From: Aselliscus stoliczkanus
Taxonomy: Eukaryota > Chordata > Mammalia > Chiroptera > Hipposideridae
DNA: 64,000 nucleotides
Direction: 5' to 3'
NCBI GenBank assembly: GCA_033961575.1
Contig: CM066730.1
Span: forward strand, 116,711,523-116,775,522
Both the position numbers and the translations under genes were made by a program. Positions within the stretch are counted from its first letter, which is position 1. Each line of letters starts with the position of its first letter. The notes under the pieces were generated by a model. The model was given only the letters and a program-made list of their open reading frames with translations, made no database searches and was not told where the DNA came from. This document shows, one piece after another, positions 21,601-29,016 of this stretch.

Positions 21601-22534
21601 TAGGAGGGTTGATGGACTCTGTACAGATAAGTGAATGTCATAGGGCCTGATGAAGGGAATGGATTGTTCTGGGGCCTTGAGAACAAGTGGCTTTGACACC
21701 ATCAGAAATTAAGTACACATGGATATGTTTAAAGGCTAGGAGCCTAAGAATGGAATAGCATTGAGGAAGGCTATGAATAGGGAGTAAATATGGGAGAAAG
21801 ACCTCACTGAGGGAACCCGGGGAATTAGTAAGGGATTGCAAAGATTGGTGTCTGGGTCCCTTCTCCAGTGCCCATGACAGGCAGCCCTGATTATCACAGC
21901 TCTGCCTCCTGCCAAGCACAGACAGGGTCACTTTTTTTTTAACCAAGCAGCCCAGCAACCACCACAGGCTGATTCTCTCTCATATCATTGACAGAGCCTC
22001 TAACCTGTTCAGCAGAACACCTGGGCTTTTGTTTTGGACCCTGCCAGTTACCAAATGTGTCCCATGACCTCTCCTAAACCTCTTGGCCCCTCCACTGTCA
22101 TCAGGGTGGAACAGAAGACCTCTGGCATCTCATCCAGTTTTAACGCAATGTGGCTCTTTGGGAAGATATGCTTGGTTGAACAGATGCAGGGTTTACCTTT
22201 TACCCTCTTTACTGCAGCTAAGGGGGAAAATCTGCTGTTCTAGTCACTGAGAAGTCTTTGTCAAAGGAGAGCGATGGAGGGGCTCAAGAGGTGGACAGCT
22301 CCTCAAATTTGCCAAAAGCATCTACTCAAACCAAAAATAATGTAAAATGCCCTTCTTACTTTTTCTTCTTTTTATATGTTGCTCTTAGCATGTTGATACC
22401 CCACGTATGCCTAGAACATGGAGCATTCCTATTCCTTCTCCAAGATTTTTGAGTCATTGTTCTCTTTTCTCTTTCCTCCTCCCCGTTTCTGTTGCAGAAA
22501 AGAAAGTGATGACCACTTGATACTTACTAACTAA
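70..22534 (+). CDS. MCOLN2: MCOLN2 (mucolipin-2, TRPML2), partial, nine exons, 3' part of gene
   Basis: Cation channel of late endosomes, recycling endosomes and lysosomes, gated by PI(3,5)P2 in the family. Nine exons (70-166, 2032-2131, 7562-7674, 8860-9009, 10873-10974, 11080-11202, 17986-18192, 19824-19945, 22498-22534) join in one frame and give 349 residues plus stop, corresponding to about residues 218-566 of the human protein. In order they carry the end of the luminal domain, S2, S3, S4, S5, pore helix with NGDD filter, S6 and the cytosolic tail with a Cys-Cys pair. The paralogue MCOLN3 is excluded because exon 4 reads [11 protein letters not shown] and exon 6 reads [17 protein letters not shown], which match TRPML2 as remembered. 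Upstream exons (N-terminus, S1, most of the luminal domain) lie outside the window. No internal stop or frameshift was found, so the gene looks intact. Confidence 0.96.
167..2031 (+). other. MCOLN2: MCOLN2 intron starting with GC
   Basis: GC-AG intron of 1865 bp. It contains the homopyrimidine tract at 651-919. I recognise nothing else in it. Confidence 0.85.
651..919. repeat. Homopyrimidine tract, (CCTT)n then (CT)n
   Basis: About 270 bases almost entirely C and T on the + strand: tetranucleotide CCTT units, then CT dinucleotides (776-819), then irregular C/T-rich sequence. Open frames across it encode only Ser/Leu/Phe/Pro or Arg/Glu/Gly/Lys runs and are not genes. Confidence 0.97.
2032..2131 (+). 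CDS. MCOLN2: MCOLN2 exon (luminal domain to S2 linker)
   Basis: 100 bp: 33 codons from [19 protein letters not shown] to ELNISGS, plus one base of a split codon. The acceptor is TGCCTCCAG and the donor G/GTAAGT at 2132. It encodes the last strands of the luminal domain. NIS is a possible N-glycosylation sequon on the luminal side. The split codon joins with the next exon as GTT (Val), where I remember Thr in human TRPML2, a conservative surface change. Confidence 0.94.
2360..2389. repeat. 30-bp perfect AT-rich palindrome
   Basis: Bases read identically on both strands; each arm holds TTTGCTCATA or its complement. Flanked by TTATATA repeats and by two CTCAGCAA copies (about 2308 and 2391). 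It could extrude as a cruciform. Confidence 0.9.
2415..2630 (+). mobile_element. MIR SINE fossil
   Basis: Recognised from GCCAGACTGCCTGGGTT, ACCTTGGACAAATTACTTAA and CTCAGTGTCTTTCTC, the MIR core and 3' region in forward orientation. Confidence 0.75.
3030..3210 (-). mobile_element. tRNA-derived SINE (bat type), antisense
   Basis: Reverse-strand tRNA-like head ending GAGCTAACCGGTCACC with a B-box-like GGACTGAACCGGC (antisense) and a TTTTATTGGGGAACAG tail. It is flanked by CAGTATTT at 3022 and 3212. The head differs from the GGCCGGCCGAGTGG family next to it, so a second SINE subfamily is likely. Confidence 0.8.
3219..3330 (-). mobile_element. Short-form SINE inserted beside an older SINE, antisense
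   Basis: Antisense head with CACTCGGCCGGCC at its 5' end (right side) and a T-rich tail at left. Target site duplication CCCCCAGTATT lies at 3206-3218 and 3331-3341, overlapping the duplication of the SINE at 3030-3210. It therefore inserted later. Confidence 0.85.
4174..4396. mobile_element. Non-autonomous mariner element, longer copy
   Basis: Terminal inverted repeats of type CCAGGGGTGCCAAAAAAA and TTTTTTGGTCCCTCTG are flanked by TA at 4172-4173 and 4397-4398, the target duplication of Tc1/mariner transposons. It has about 90 more internal bases than the copies at 39666 and 54714 and no open transposase frame. Confidence 0.8.
5225..5420 (-). mobile_element. MIR SINE fossil, antisense
   Basis: Recognised by GTGCCAGGTACTAGGC, GAAGCAGGTACCGTTG and TGTAGCTGAGGCATCTGAAG, degenerate antisense MIR. 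Confidence 0.65.
6115..6350 (-). mobile_element. MIR SINE fossil, antisense
   Basis: TTGTTTAATCCTCACAATAG, CGGATGAGGAAATTGAGGCA and GCTGCTCAGCTTCTGAGC follow the antisense MIR order. Confidence 0.75.
6642..6688. repeat. (GA)n microsatellite
   Basis: Pure GA dinucleotide run within a wider purine-rich stretch from about 6607. Arg/Glu frames across it are artefacts. Confidence 0.95.
7156..7262 (-). mobile_element. Short-form tRNA-derived SINE, antisense
   Basis: Poly(T) at left, then the antisense head ending GCCACTTGGCGGGCC. Perfect 15-bp target duplication AGTTTTGCCTCTTTT at 7141 and 7263. Only the head is present, without the long body seen at 9301. Confidence 0.92.
7562..7674 (+). CDS. 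MCOLN2: MCOLN2 exon encoding S2
   Basis: 113 bp, starting in phase 1 (two bases completing Val) and followed by 37 codons, [13 protein letters not shown] to LALSLRK. The hydrophobic run [12 protein letters not shown] is transmembrane segment S2. The acceptor TTTTGTTCCTCAG has a good pyrimidine tract and the donor is AAAG/GTAAGT. It ends in phase 0. Confidence 0.95.
7675..8859 (+). other. MCOLN2: MCOLN2 intron
   Basis: 1185 bp GT-AG intron with one MIR copy near 8425-8590. Nothing else is recognised. Confidence 0.85.
8425..8590 (+). mobile_element. MIR SINE fossil
   Basis: CTCTGGAGCTGGAATGCCTG, TTCAAATCCTGGCTTAGCC and GTGCCTCAGTTCCCTCCTC match the MIR order in forward orientation. Confidence 0.78.
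8860..9009 (+). CDS. MCOLN2: MCOLN2 exon encoding S2-S3 linker and S3
   Basis: 150 bp, exactly 50 codons, [20 protein letters not shown] to KMEIKVK. It has the short basic cytosolic S2-S3 linker (EKYKRR) and S3 ([18 protein letters not shown]). In mucolipins this linker lies near the phosphoinositide site. The acceptor is TTGCCACAG and the donor AAG/GTGAGG. Both ends are phase 0. Confidence 0.95.
9301..9753 (-). mobile_element. Full-length long-form SINE, antisense
   Basis: About 450 bp. On the minus strand the order is GGCCGGCCGAGTGG head, B box near GGTTCGGGTCCCAC, a GC-rich body of GCAGCC/AGTGGCC mini-repeats, a conserved block (AGACTGAAGAACAAAAGGAC), a CCCCTTCCCCCA-rich segment and CCCCAATAAAATCTTT plus poly(A). 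Target duplication TGGGCTTAATTTTTTT lies at 9285 and 9754. Frames of 90-140 aa across it are artefacts. Confidence 0.93.
9950..10560 (+). mobile_element. L2 LINE fragment
   Basis: Resembles the L2 3' end: TCACAGGATCCCCTTTAGG, CTCTTGCCCAGCCTGCCC and TTGAGAGCAGGAACTGTGTT in the expected order. Heavily diverged and without an open frame. Confidence 0.65.
10873..10974 (+). CDS. MCOLN2: MCOLN2 exon encoding S4
   Basis: 102 bp, 34 codons, [18 protein letters not shown] to YLGYFQKYN. It encodes S4 and the S4-S5 linker. S4 lacks a series of regularly spaced basic residues, as is usual for mucolipins, which are not strongly voltage gated. The acceptor is TTCATTCCTTAG and the donor AAT/GTAAGG. It is separated from the next exon by only 105 bp. 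Confidence 0.95.
10975..11079 (+). other. MCOLN2: MCOLN2 very short intron (105 bp)
   Basis: GTAAGG donor and CTTTCTTCAG acceptor only 105 bp apart, between the S4 and S5 exons. Both flanking exons are phase 0, and the intron contains stops if read through. It is far shorter than every other intron here and carries no repeat. Confidence 0.9.
11080..11202 (+). CDS. MCOLN2: MCOLN2 exon encoding S5
   Basis: 123 bp, 41 codons, [16 protein letters not shown] to [10 protein letters not shown]. It encodes S5 and the start of the pore loop. The Ala of FCACAG corresponds to human A424, the position equivalent to TRPML3 A419, where proline gives a constitutively open channel (varitint-waddler). Here it is the normal Ala. 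The acceptor is CTTTCTTCAG and the donor AAG/GTGTGT. Confidence 0.95.
11925..12060 (-). mobile_element. MIR-like fragment, antisense
   Basis: GTTAGGCACTGTGCTAAATA and TTTAATCTCCACAACAGCC are antisense MIR motifs. Confidence 0.6.
12535..12548 (+). promoter_or_regulatory. CTCF-like motif
   Basis: TCACTAGAGGGCAG differs at one position from the consensus CCASYAGRKGGCRS. It lies in an intron of MCOLN2, just outside recognisable repeats. A motif match only; occupancy is unknown. Confidence 0.35.
12725..12920 (-). mobile_element. MIR-like fragment, antisense
   Basis: CAGTAACCCTATGGGGAAAT, CTACACAGCTAGTAAATGGC and GACTCACACCCAGGTCC follow antisense MIR order. Confidence 0.65.
13161..13507. mobile_element. 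hAT-Charlie type non-autonomous DNA transposon
   Basis: Begins near CCAGCATGGCCCAATAAAAA and ends near GGCTACCATATTGGATG, which are imperfect inverted ends. Internal GTAGCCACACTT and AGTCACATGTGGCTGTGG are typical of an old mammalian MER1-group hAT family. I cannot name the exact family. Confidence 0.7.
14690..14870 (+). mobile_element. L2 LINE 3' fragment
   Basis: CTTGGAGGGCCGTGACTGTG, GTATGGTGCACAGAACATGG and TTTGTTGAATGAACAAG match the L2 3' terminus. Confidence 0.65.
16700..17290 (+). mobile_element. L2 LINE fragment
   Basis: CATGTCACTCTTCTGGTTCA, the following degenerate ACTAGTTTCCGGTTATGGCC, and pyrimidine-rich segments with GGCTTTTTCCATTCT match L2 near its 3' end. Confidence 0.6.
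17986..18192 (+). CDS. MCOLN2: MCOLN2 exon encoding pore helix, NGDD filter and S6
   Basis: 207 bp, 69 codons, starting [24 protein letters not shown] is the mucolipin selectivity filter (about residues 461-464), which conducts Ca2+, Na+ and Fe2+ in the family. S6 follows ([18 protein letters not shown]) and ends in [12 protein letters not shown], the gate region. Human TRPML2 starts this exon FENLNTVAEC as I remember it; here it reads [10 protein letters not shown], a local difference in the outer pore turret. The acceptor is CCCCCCTTCAG and the donor AAG/GTAAGG. Confidence 0.96.
18193..19823 (+). other. MCOLN2: MCOLN2 intron
   Basis: 1631 bp GT-AG intron. Apart from a CTCF-like motif at 18914-18927 I recognise nothing in it. 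Confidence 0.8.
18914..18927 (-). promoter_or_regulatory. CTCF-like motif, minus strand
   Basis: The reverse complement CCAGCAGGTGTCAG has one mismatch to CCASYAGRKGGCRS. Chance matches are common. Confidence 0.25.
19824..19945 (+). CDS. MCOLN2: MCOLN2 exon encoding proximal C-terminal tail
   Basis: 122 bp: 40 codons from [18 protein letters not shown] to SSICCLR, plus two bases of a split Arg codon. The acceptor is ACTTTTTAAAG and the donor AG/GTCAGT. The tail is cytosolic. The ICC motif matches the cysteine cluster that is palmitoylated in related mucolipins. Human has CICCRRRKRS here as I remember it; this sequence has SICCLRRKES, losing one Cys and several basic residues. Confidence 0.93.
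19946..22497 (+). other. MCOLN2: MCOLN2 last intron
   Basis: 2552 bp GT-AG intron with a short SINE at 20531-20668. The rest, including 20670-22490, shows nothing I recognise. Confidence 0.8.
20531..20668 (-). mobile_element. Short-form SINE, antisense, with long T-rich tail
   Basis: Antisense head ending CACTCGGCCGGCC, preceded by a diversified T/A-rich tail of about 45 bp. Target duplication AGGATGGTTTTCTT (20517) and AGGATAGTTTTCTT (20671). Confidence 0.9.
22498..22534 (+). CDS. MCOLN2: MCOLN2 terminal coding exon and stop
   Basis: 37 coding bases: one base completing Arg, then [11 protein letters not shown] and TAA. The acceptor CCCCGTTTCTGTTGCAG is strong. The SDDHLI core matches the human end, which I remember as SDDHLIPIS. 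The last three residues differ (LTN for PIS), but the protein length is the same. The exon continues into the 3' UTR. Confidence 0.92.
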
Positions 22535-22911
22535 AATCCTTCTGCAAAAGATCAAGTACCAGGCCCTCTTCTCCAGTGACAAATGCAGAGGAACCCCACA
22601 TGGTTTGGACCAGCATGTCCCAAAATACTGATGGTTAATGTGGAGTGGGAAAGAGGACCGACTGTCAGCTGGCTGACTGCAACTGAAGTTCCAAAGTGCT
22701 TTTTATAAACTTGGATGGTGAAACATAGACCATAGTCAACTACTGGGCATTAGTGCAATAGACCAGCGATAATGAAATTCTCTATTAGTCTCTTAATTTA
22801 TGACATGACAATATTGAGTTGGAAAAAAAATCACATTTCAGAGTGAGCAAAACAATGGTGTTTAGAGCCACACATTTAAAGATGTGTGTTTATCATCAAA
22901 TAAGAATTTGT

Positions 22912-22917
22912 ATTAAA
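22912..22917 (+). terminator. Candidate poly(A) signal ATTAAA, MCOLN2
   Basis: Variant signal about 380 bp after the stop codon, upstream of the SINE insertion. It is the only candidate before the SINE. No clear GU-rich element was noted just downstream, so support is weak. Confidence 0.25.
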
Positions 22918-23023
22918 AATTATTATTGAGTTAGAAGACATTTGTTAGTTCATGAGCTGCACAGAGATGAAGTTGAGACTCAAGCTGGAGAACTATTAGG
23001 CCATTTAAAGATCACATTTAATA

Positions 23024-23196
23024 GGGCCGGCTGAGTAGCTCAGTTGGTTAAGAGCTCGCTCAAGAGTGCAAGCTGAGCTCTGAGCAACGGCAGTTCGATG
23101 CCAGCCCGAGCTGAGTTGCCGCTGAGTTGCCGTTGAGTTGCCGTTGAGCTGCCAACAGGTAGCAGGATGGCTCAGCTAAAAAAAAAAAAAAAAAAA
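23024..23196 (+). mobile_element. tRNA-derived SINE, second family, with tandem GTTGAGTTGCC units
   Basis: Head GGGCCGGCTGAGTAGCTCAG, B box near AGTTCGATGCC, then repeated GAGTTGCCGTT units, GGATGGCTCAGCT and a poly(A) of about 18. Flanked by ATCACATTTAA and GTCACATTTAA. It lacks the AATAAA-bearing tail of the long family. It lies about 490 bp after the MCOLN2 stop codon. Confidence 0.88.
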
Positions 23197-23633
23197 GGTC
23201 ACATTTAAATCAAGACCTATTGCAATGGATATTTCTTGGCCTGTTTTCCTGTGGTTTTCTTCAGCATGATATGAGGCAACCATCGGCATAGTTAGTGGAA
23301 TGAATAGGAAACATCTTGTCACTTGTGCTAACTGTTGATTATACACCCATGGCATGTAGAAGTAAACTGTAGCAGTGCTCACTCATTTTAACAAACGGAC
23401 TCCACTAGGGTGGGGATTTGCCCATCTCAAGCAAGGAAGATGGTATTTTTTACTTAAATAAATTTATTTTTTATCAAACATGAGGGAATACTATTTTTTT
23501 AAATGTAATATCTCTTAACATCCACCTAGTGAAAAATTCATGTCACATCTCTATGAACCCTCCAGTTTTCACAAGGGATTCCCCACTTTCTTAAAAGCAG
23601 GGAAATATGGGGGCTAGTATATAGGAGTTATTC

Positions 23634-23639
23634 AATAAA
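23634..23639 (+). terminator. Candidate poly(A) signal AATAAA, MCOLN2
   Basis: Canonical hexamer about 1.1 kb after the stop; another AATAAA is at 23457-23462. Both are beyond the SINE at 23024. AT-rich surroundings make chance hexamers likely. Confidence 0.25.
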
Positions 23640-24049
23640 TATTTATGATAATGACTTCAGAGATGAAGGTCGCTTCATACATAGGTTTATTTCATACTTG
23701 AGCTATATCAGAGGTCAACTATTTTAAATTTATTGGTGAAGAGTGAATTTAAACTAAACAGGACCCCCTTCCCAGGGCGCTCCCCCTTTCTTCCTTGGCT
23801 TTCCCCACCAAGCCCCTACCAGATTTTCCATCATATGCTACCTTCCTCTCTCCTTGTCCCCACACTTTCTTCATGTCCCTGCACCAAGTCTAGGCTGGGA
23901 AAATCATCCAGTTGATACTATTGAAGTTTATAAGTGAATGACTGGTATCTACACTCGCAATACTTTTCTAAAATTATCATTTAAATGCATTTCTTAGAAA
24001 AAATGTCAAGAGTTATATTTGACTTTTAAGCTAATGACCATTTAACTAG

Positions 24050-24083
24050 TGATTCTGGGGTCAGTTGCATGACCCCAGAATCA
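24050..24083. repeat. Perfect 14-bp inverted repeat, 6-nt spacer
   Basis: Left arm TGATTCTGGGGTCA, spacer GTTGCA, right arm TGACCCCAGAATCA. It would form a stable hairpin or cruciform. It is not part of a repeat I recognise. Confidence 0.92.
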
Positions 24084-24619
24084 GGTATGCAATTAGATCA
24101 CTTATTCACTTCTGAATACACCCCAATACTTAATTTGTCTCTGCACAGAGTTGCTGTTAAAGCCTTTTGTGAAATCTGCAGCTGTGACTGCCATTTGAAT
24201 AGAAGATTAATGATGGTCTTCCATGCTCATGTTTTTCTTTTATTGGCTTTCGTGTTTCCTTTTATTTCTTTTCCCTCCAGCTGGACAGAACACTTTCATG
24301 AAAAAAAAATCTTTTTTCAAGGTTACCCTTTTATCTGTGGAAACATTGTTTTCTCTCTTTTTAATAATTTTAAACAATTGTCACTTTACCAACTATATTA
24401 TCTGTCAGATTTTATTGAACAGTGTTATTCTCATAGCTCTGTTAATAGACACATCTGGGAGAAACCATTTTCTCCCCTACCCTAAGCCTCTAGTTAGAGA
24501 GTTCACTGTGAAAGTTAGGATAACGTCACCCCTGCCTATGGGTTTTATTTTAGGATCTCCAGCTTTTGTAGACTGGCAGGGGCACCCTTAAAGCCAGATG
24601 TAACATCCTTAAGATTATT

Positions 24620-24835
24620 GGCTTGCGGTGGTAAAAAAGAGCATGGGCATGGGTGCCATCTTGAGTTAAAATCCCACCTTACCCTGTAGCTCTGTGTCCC
24701 TGGGCAAGTTCCTTTCCTCCTCTAAGTGGTGACTATAAACCTCAGTCGACGATGAGCTTGGCATTTAAATCAAATAAGTCACACAGAGCCTGGCATTAAA
24801 GTGAAACCTGAGCCATTTTTTCCTTTTGGTTTTCT
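24620..24835 (+). mobile_element. MIR SINE fossil
   Basis: GAGCATGGGCATGGGTGCC, CCCTGGGCAAGTTCCTTTCC and ACACAGAGCCTGGCATTAAA follow MIR order. Confidence 0.65.
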
Positions 24836-24879
24836 GTGGTGGTTGTAGACTCCACTGGACCAGGGCATGGTGAAGATAT

Positions 24880-25060
24880 TAAGACATTTAGTCTGCAACC
24901 CATCTACCTGGCCTCCTGACTTCCTTCTACTAGCTGAGTCTCCTTGCATAGGTCATACCAGGCCTCAACTTCCTCATCTGTAAAATGGGGTTGTGAGGAT
25001 TAAATGTCAAAGCATAAAGTTCATAGAGCAGTGTTCTCAATGAATATTAGATCTTAAGGA
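24880..25060 (+). mobile_element. MIR SINE fossil
   Basis: CTCAACTTCCTCATCTGTAA, AATGGGGTTGTGAGGATTAA and the following CATAGAGCAGTG are the MIR 3' half. Confidence 0.7.
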
Positions 25061-25166
25061 AGCTTTTCTCCCACAGCCTACAAATGCACAGGTTTATTCA
25101 CCAGTCAGGAATATCTATATTTTGTAGTGAGCTCACCACACACTTTTGGTGGACTTTGTTCCAGTT

Positions 25167-25212
25167 AGGACTTTTAAGTGTGCAAATATCCCACTTGCAC
25201 ACTTAAAGTCCT
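25167..25212. repeat. 18-bp inverted repeat with one bulge, 9-nt loop
   Basis: Left arm AGGACTTTTAAGTGTGCAA pairs with right arm TTGCACACTTAAAGTCCT except for one extra T. The loop is ATATCCCAC. TGCAAATATCCCAC at 25181 is nearly repeated as TGCAAATGTCCCAC at 25213. Confidence 0.9.
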
Positions 25213-28096
25213 TGCAAATGTCCCACCAGCCCTGACCTGGAAGCAATGATCAACTGAGAAGCTCACACTTAGTTGTGGAGGAGTGACAATGGACATGAGC
25301 AGCCTAAGTGCCTTTCATTAGAGGCAAAGCCATCAGTCCTGATGGGAAGGTTAAGGACCCCAGGTTCAAGCTGTCACAAAGCCCAGTCCTTTACCCCAGG
25401 CAAAATCCTTCATCCTCTACTCGGAGCCCACTGCCTTAACCAAATTTGTCAGAACATGCGAAACACAGGTCTGCCTGTTGCTGATCTGAGGTAGCAAATA
25501 CAAAAGGGTGAAAGGGGGTGTTCAGGACAAGCTCTTCATGAGATTCCAGCCACCACTCCCCAACCCTACTGAGCGGCAGGATCATAACAATGGGAGGAGG
25601 GGTGCCTGACTCAGTGGAGGCTTAGGCTCAGAATCTCAGGTTTAGGAAAAGCACAGGAGCTCAGTCTTTTGATGTAGGGGCAAATAGCCAGTCAGTCACC
25701 CTCTAGTGCCTGGGGGCCTCCTTGTAAATGTCCACCACTGCCATTGATGTTCAGGGAGCCCTAGAGTCATTGGGGAGTTGTGTTCAATTAACTAGTACGG
25801 CCGATGAACTACTATGGCCACCACTTACTCCACCACTTACTCCAGCAACACTGGATGACTAGACCCCATTTCACTGCTAATCTGTTTCACCTTTATTTTC
25901 ATGTAACCAGAGCCAGTTTTATTTTACTACCCCTGACTCAAAATTTGAACATCTCAACCACAGTATTCCAATGATGCTAAGTCTTTTCCTACCAAACATC
26001 TGGAATTTCCCACAATTTGCAACACATGCATGAGGTAGCTCTTGTATGACAGAGCAATTGAGGACCTTACACATGAAAGCCTGAGCACTGCATTCAGATT
26101 TGAGGCATGGCAGGAAGGACGACAGTGACCCATGGGGGCGGGGAATAGAAGACTGGTGACTTGACATGTTGGAGCAAGTGCTGAATGCCTCTGCTTCCCC
26201 CTGCTACACCCCACCTTTGTTTTTCCACTTGAGATATTTTGGGCTCTCAGTATTGATAATATGTAGGGCTGGCTTTGTGGCTTTGTGACCTGTGTGTTCC
26301 CAAAGGATCCGCACCTGGTTTAATGCTCTGCCATAATACAGTCTTGCAATTTTTAATGGTTTTTGAAATTGCAGCAAAGTTATGCATCAAATTCTGATGT
26401 TAAGATTTTGTCACTCAGTGATTAAAGCATGGCCTTTTGGAAAAAAAGCTAGGAAATCAGCATTGTGCTTTTTCTTTCAAACAACTTAAATATAATAAAA
26501 GGAAAGAGTGATTCTGAGCAGGAATTGCATTTTACAGACATTTGGGTACATCACTTTTCTCAGTTAGGTTCTCACAAATGAATGTCTGTGGAGCTGCTAC
26601 TTAGCTTGCAAAGATGGAGACCGAACTGTTCTTGGTGGTACTGGTCAGTGTTGCTGACACACACACCAGCAGGTCGAATGCCAGCTACTCACATTCTTCT
26701 TGCCCCATTGATAAACAGCCTCATTGTCTGGCTTTGCATGTTCTTCCCTTGACAGAGGGTGGCTCATCTGCTAAACTCTAGCATGTTTTCCCAGTTGGCA
26801 TGTGACCTCCCACCTTGCTCGGCGAAGTCCTTTGAGACCCACTCCGCACACTGGGCTTCCCAGCTCTCTCTGCTAGCTCTCTGCAGCCATTTGCTTTTAG
26901 CATGAAGGGCCTATCTTTGAATGGGGACCTGTAGACTTGTTAAATGTGCTGCGTATTGAAGAAAATAACATATTAACACTGAGAACACTTCCAGATGAAC
27001 CAAATCTCAAAATAGACACTCTAGTTATCAGGGGAAAAAAGGCGTTTCATGGCTGTTGTACCTTAGGTTCATTTACAGCAAATGGCTGCTGCAAACCAGT
27101 GGGTAAGAATAATGGCAAATGTTTCTCTTGCCATCTGTCTTTGCCAGAGAACCAGGGAGTGAATGAGAAGCTAAATGAATTACATATGAACATTTGCTCA
27201 CCACCTCACATAACAAGGACAGCAAAACTCTGACTTCTTAAAGACCCTTGGGAGCTATTGGTCATGGTGAATGGGAGAGACAATTTATTAGTGTGATGTA
27301 TGTTTCTTAGTTTCTAATGATACATAAATTATCCCATGAGCCATGATACATATGGTTTAAAGAGAATTTTAAATGAAAGCAATTTTTTTTCTAACAACAC
27401 TAATTGCCTAGCAGAAGTAAATTACTCATCCCCCACTGACTGTGGACTGTGGTCATTACTCTCTCCTTGAGGTTGAGTGGATGTCCCCCAAGAGAAATGT
27501 TTGCTCTGACAAAGTGGATTTACATCCTCACTTGTGGGCCTGCCATGCTAGGTCAACGGAAGGCGAGGGAGGGAGTTCATAGTGCCCCCAGATCTAGCAC
27601 CATGCATGCCTGCCATCCTTTGTGTGTTATACATGATAACAGGATCGTGAGTTGGGTCTTAGCTCTTGGTTGCCATTGGGGAAAAAACTAGGCAGCTCCT
27701 GCCTACCTGGAATATAAATTAAGGCCTCTTGAGGAAAACTAGACAATGCTAGAAACGAGACTTGAATAATACATTGTATTTGACCAGATGGCCAAGGTGT
27801 GGGATAGAGGTAGGGCTTTCTGGATAAAGGGACTAGTAGGGCAAAGGCTTGGATATCTGAGAGAAAACCATTCAGTTAGTAAAACTATGTTTTGGGAAGC
27901 TCTGGGTATAGGTTTTATGTTAGGGAACATGACAGAAGCCTAGAGAAGTGACAAGGGGATGCCACAAAGACTGTAAACACCATGGGAGGGCTTCAGACTG
28001 GTGCTGCATGACCAGAAAAGGCAGAACCGTGAAGGATGGATTGGGATAGAGTGAGGTAAGCAGGGAAGTCAGTTACAAAGCTGCTGCAATCATTCA

Positions 28097-28099
<3 letters not shown>

Positions 28100-28161
<62 letters not shown>
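28100..28161. repeat. (GA)n microsatellite
   Basis: About 31 GA units without interruption. Intergenic. Confidence 0.97.
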
Positions 28162-28167
<6 letters not shown>

Positions 28168-29003
28168 TGCTATAACCCTGTAATGAAACACAATAACAGA
28201 CACTGAGAAATTTGCCTGAAAAGTATCTCTAAGGAATACACCAGATCTCATATACATGTTTTATCTGTCTATACATCTATATTATCCTTTGTCAAGACTT
28301 TTCTCTTAAATACCTGGTCATTTTCTTGGGAGTTCATGCTTTTGGAATACACATTTGGAAAGGATGGTCTCTTTTAAAAACTTTTATTATTGAGAAATAA
28401 ATATATGAGGATGCCTGGGTTGAGCGTGTATTTCTATCACATGAGTGTTACTCCTTCCCACATATTTAAAATAAGCTCATCCAAGACTTTATTTCCGTGT
28501 CATTCCTCCCACATACCCTACATGCACGCACACTAAAGCGCTCCATTCTTGGTCAGCCACAACTTGTGGCAAGACTGGTGGGCCAGCCTGACATCCATAG
28601 TCTGAAGCTTGTGGATTGCACAGAGACTTCATGAAGATTCCACCCTCCCTGCCCCCAACCCATGACCACCATCAAGATTTGGGTATGGGATCACAAAGGT
28701 TCAGAACTGAGTGTGGCTGCCTGGGGAAGGAGGGTGTTACAAGTAAGCGCACAGGGGTGTGTCTTTATGTCTCCCTAAGGCTGTGGCAGTGATGTGGGGG
28801 TATGGGGAGAGGTTGGGGGTTAGGGGACAGGGAAGTGATATGATTGAGGGACCCTGAGAAAGAATTGTGTTGTGCCCACCCACCAGAGCCTTGACATGGA
28901 GGGTAGTATTGAATGTGGTCATGTTAGAGGAATGTTCCTGGGCCAAGGTAGACTGAGATGGGGGACAGGCAGAGAGGGTGGCATGGCCCCCGCTTCACAA
29001 ATC
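28162..29003. other. Intergenic, nothing recognised
   Basis: Non-repetitive-looking sequence with no supported gene. An AT-rich segment near 28375-28420 may be an old LINE 3' end, but I cannot support it. Confidence 0.4.
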
Positions 29004-29016
29004 AAGAAAACATGGA

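Larger units (their letters stand above)
22535..23640 (+). other. MCOLN2: MCOLN2 3' UTR (end uncertain)
   Basis: Sequence after the stop codon with no further coding exon. Candidate poly(A) signals are ATTAAA at 22912-22917, AATAAA at 23457-23462 and AATAAA at 23634-23639. A tRNA-derived SINE lies at 23024-23196, so use of either later signal would put that SINE in the mature transcript. Which site is used cannot be told from sequence alone. Confidence 0.5.
23641..28099. other. Intergenic, no gene recognised
   Basis: Holds two inverted repeats (24050-24083, 25167-25212) and MIR copies (about 24620-24835, 24880-25060). Short open frames, including 26937-27233 (98 aa), show no domain, signal or family I know. 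I see nothing else in 25215-28099. Confidence 0.6.

Noticed and set aside
70..22534. Assignment to the paralogue MCOLN3
   Set aside because: Exon sequences (S2-S3 linker, S5, C-terminal SDDHLI) match TRPML2 rather than TRPML3 as remembered.
26937..27233. 98-aa frame with several cysteines
   Set aside because: No domain or family recognised, no splice or promoter context; length fits chance in 64 kb.
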